Shown here one piece after another: positions 63,694-64,000 of a stretch of DNA of 64,000 bases. The DNA is from Oligoflexia bacterium. Its GTDB lineage: Bacteria; Bdellovibrionota; Bacteriovoracia; Bacteriovoracales; Bacteriovoracaceae. Numbering within the stretch: position 1 is the stretch's first letter; each line of letters starts with the position of its first letter. The stretch is from assembly GCA_015231955.1 (NCBI GenBank), contig JADGAN010000026.1, positions 1 through 64,000 of the forward strand, read 5' to 3'. The position numbers were made by a program, and so were the translations under genes. The notes below the pieces were generated by a model. The model saw nothing but the letters and a program-made list of their open reading frames with translations, searched no databases and had not been told where the DNA came from.

Positions 63694-64000
63694 ATGAAAA
63701 CAAATCACCTTTCCCCGCTAACTTTAGATGAAATCGTTTCCCTGCTCGAGTATGATCGCACGCGCGCCGAGCACGAACTCTTTCCACTTGCAAGAAAAGT
63801 CAAAGAGGAGAGTGTCGGCAACACTGTTTACTTTCGAGGATTGATCGAGTTTTCCAACTACTGCCATAAAAATTGCCTCTATTGCGGCCTTCGTCGTGAA
63901 AATAGGAGAGTGGCCCGCTACGATATTCCCGATGAGGAGATTTTAGCGATGGCCCGCTTTGCACGCGAGCACAACTATGCATCGATTGTGATGCAGTCGG
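63694..64000 (+). CDS. hydE: HydE-like radical SAM enzyme, N-terminal part
   Basis: Only the first 102 residues lie in the window. FRGLIEFSNYCHKNCLYCGLRRENRR carries the radical SAM CxxxCxxC cluster motif (CHKNCLYC) in the context typical of HydE, the [FeFe]-hydrogenase H-cluster maturase, and PDEEILAMARFAREHNYASIVMQS continues the family pattern. Close relatives are BioB and PylB; the GLIEFSNYC segment favours HydE. HydF, HydG and a hydrogenase should lie nearby if the call is right. The ATG at 63694 has no ribosome site. Confidence 0.75.
   Translation, partial: MKTNHLSPLTLDEIVSLLEYDRTRAEHELFPLARKVKEESVGNTVYFRGLIEFSNYCHKNCLYCGLRRENRRVARYDIPDEEILAMARFAREHNYASIVMQS

Overview
The window looks like chromosomal DNA of a Gram-negative bacterium of moderate GC content. 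It carries YfgM/BamB-type outer-membrane assembly genes, several outer-membrane beta-barrels, OmpA-like peptidoglycan-binding domains and many Sec-type signal peptides. An AgmX/PglI C-terminal domain, an RpoH-like sigma factor with an acidic N-terminal extension, an H1/SWIB histone-like protein and the large number of exported proteins of unknown function fit the former Deltaproteobacteria, most likely Bdellovibrionota. That placement is inference. A two-subunit iron-sulfur fumarase and a HydE-like radical SAM gene at the right edge hint at some anaerobic metabolism.

Left part (1-13 kb): the end of an HNH-nuclease-domain gene; two tandem paralogous exported pseudokinases (451-5825, minus); a plus-strand set of exported proteins rich in Met/Gly/Ala (6117-8833), an exported HExxH protein, a beta-barrel protein, and a large polytopic membrane protein whose C-terminus resembles that of one of the Gly-rich proteins. 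Then come a decayed adenosylhomocysteinase-like gene, a DUF423 membrane protein and a tandem AAA+ ATPase of the CbxX type (12.9-15.7 kb, minus).

Centre (15.7-27.2 kb): a tight eight-gene operon, the most system-like locus here. It encodes a binding protein fused to OmpA, a membrane-anchored von Willebrand A protein, a second membrane-anchored binding protein fused to OmpA, a membrane coiled-coil (XpaC-like) protein, TelA, and a complete ABC importer (binding protein, permease, ATPase). A periplasmic beta-carbonic anhydrase with its own promoter and a degenerate REC/HD-GYP protein follow.

Right part (27.2-64 kb): envelope and housekeeping genes. These are beta-barrels, YfgM-BamB, exported helical-repeat proteins, an RpoH-like sigma factor, rpsO-pnp-dut, an AgmX-like protein, Prc protease, a YtcJ-type amidohydrolase, a DUF1624 membrane protein, fumarase alpha/beta, an MscS-like protein, the H1/SWIB protein with a clear terminator, a PutA-like protein with an apparently dead aldehyde dehydrogenase half, a coiled-coil exported protein, a ParA-like ATPase with a small overlapping partner, a START-domain protein, single-chain glycine dehydrogenase GcvP, RsmJ, an exported beta-rich protein and the start of hydE. 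I saw no tRNA, rRNA, CRISPR array or insertion sequence. No gap between genes exceeds 300 bases.
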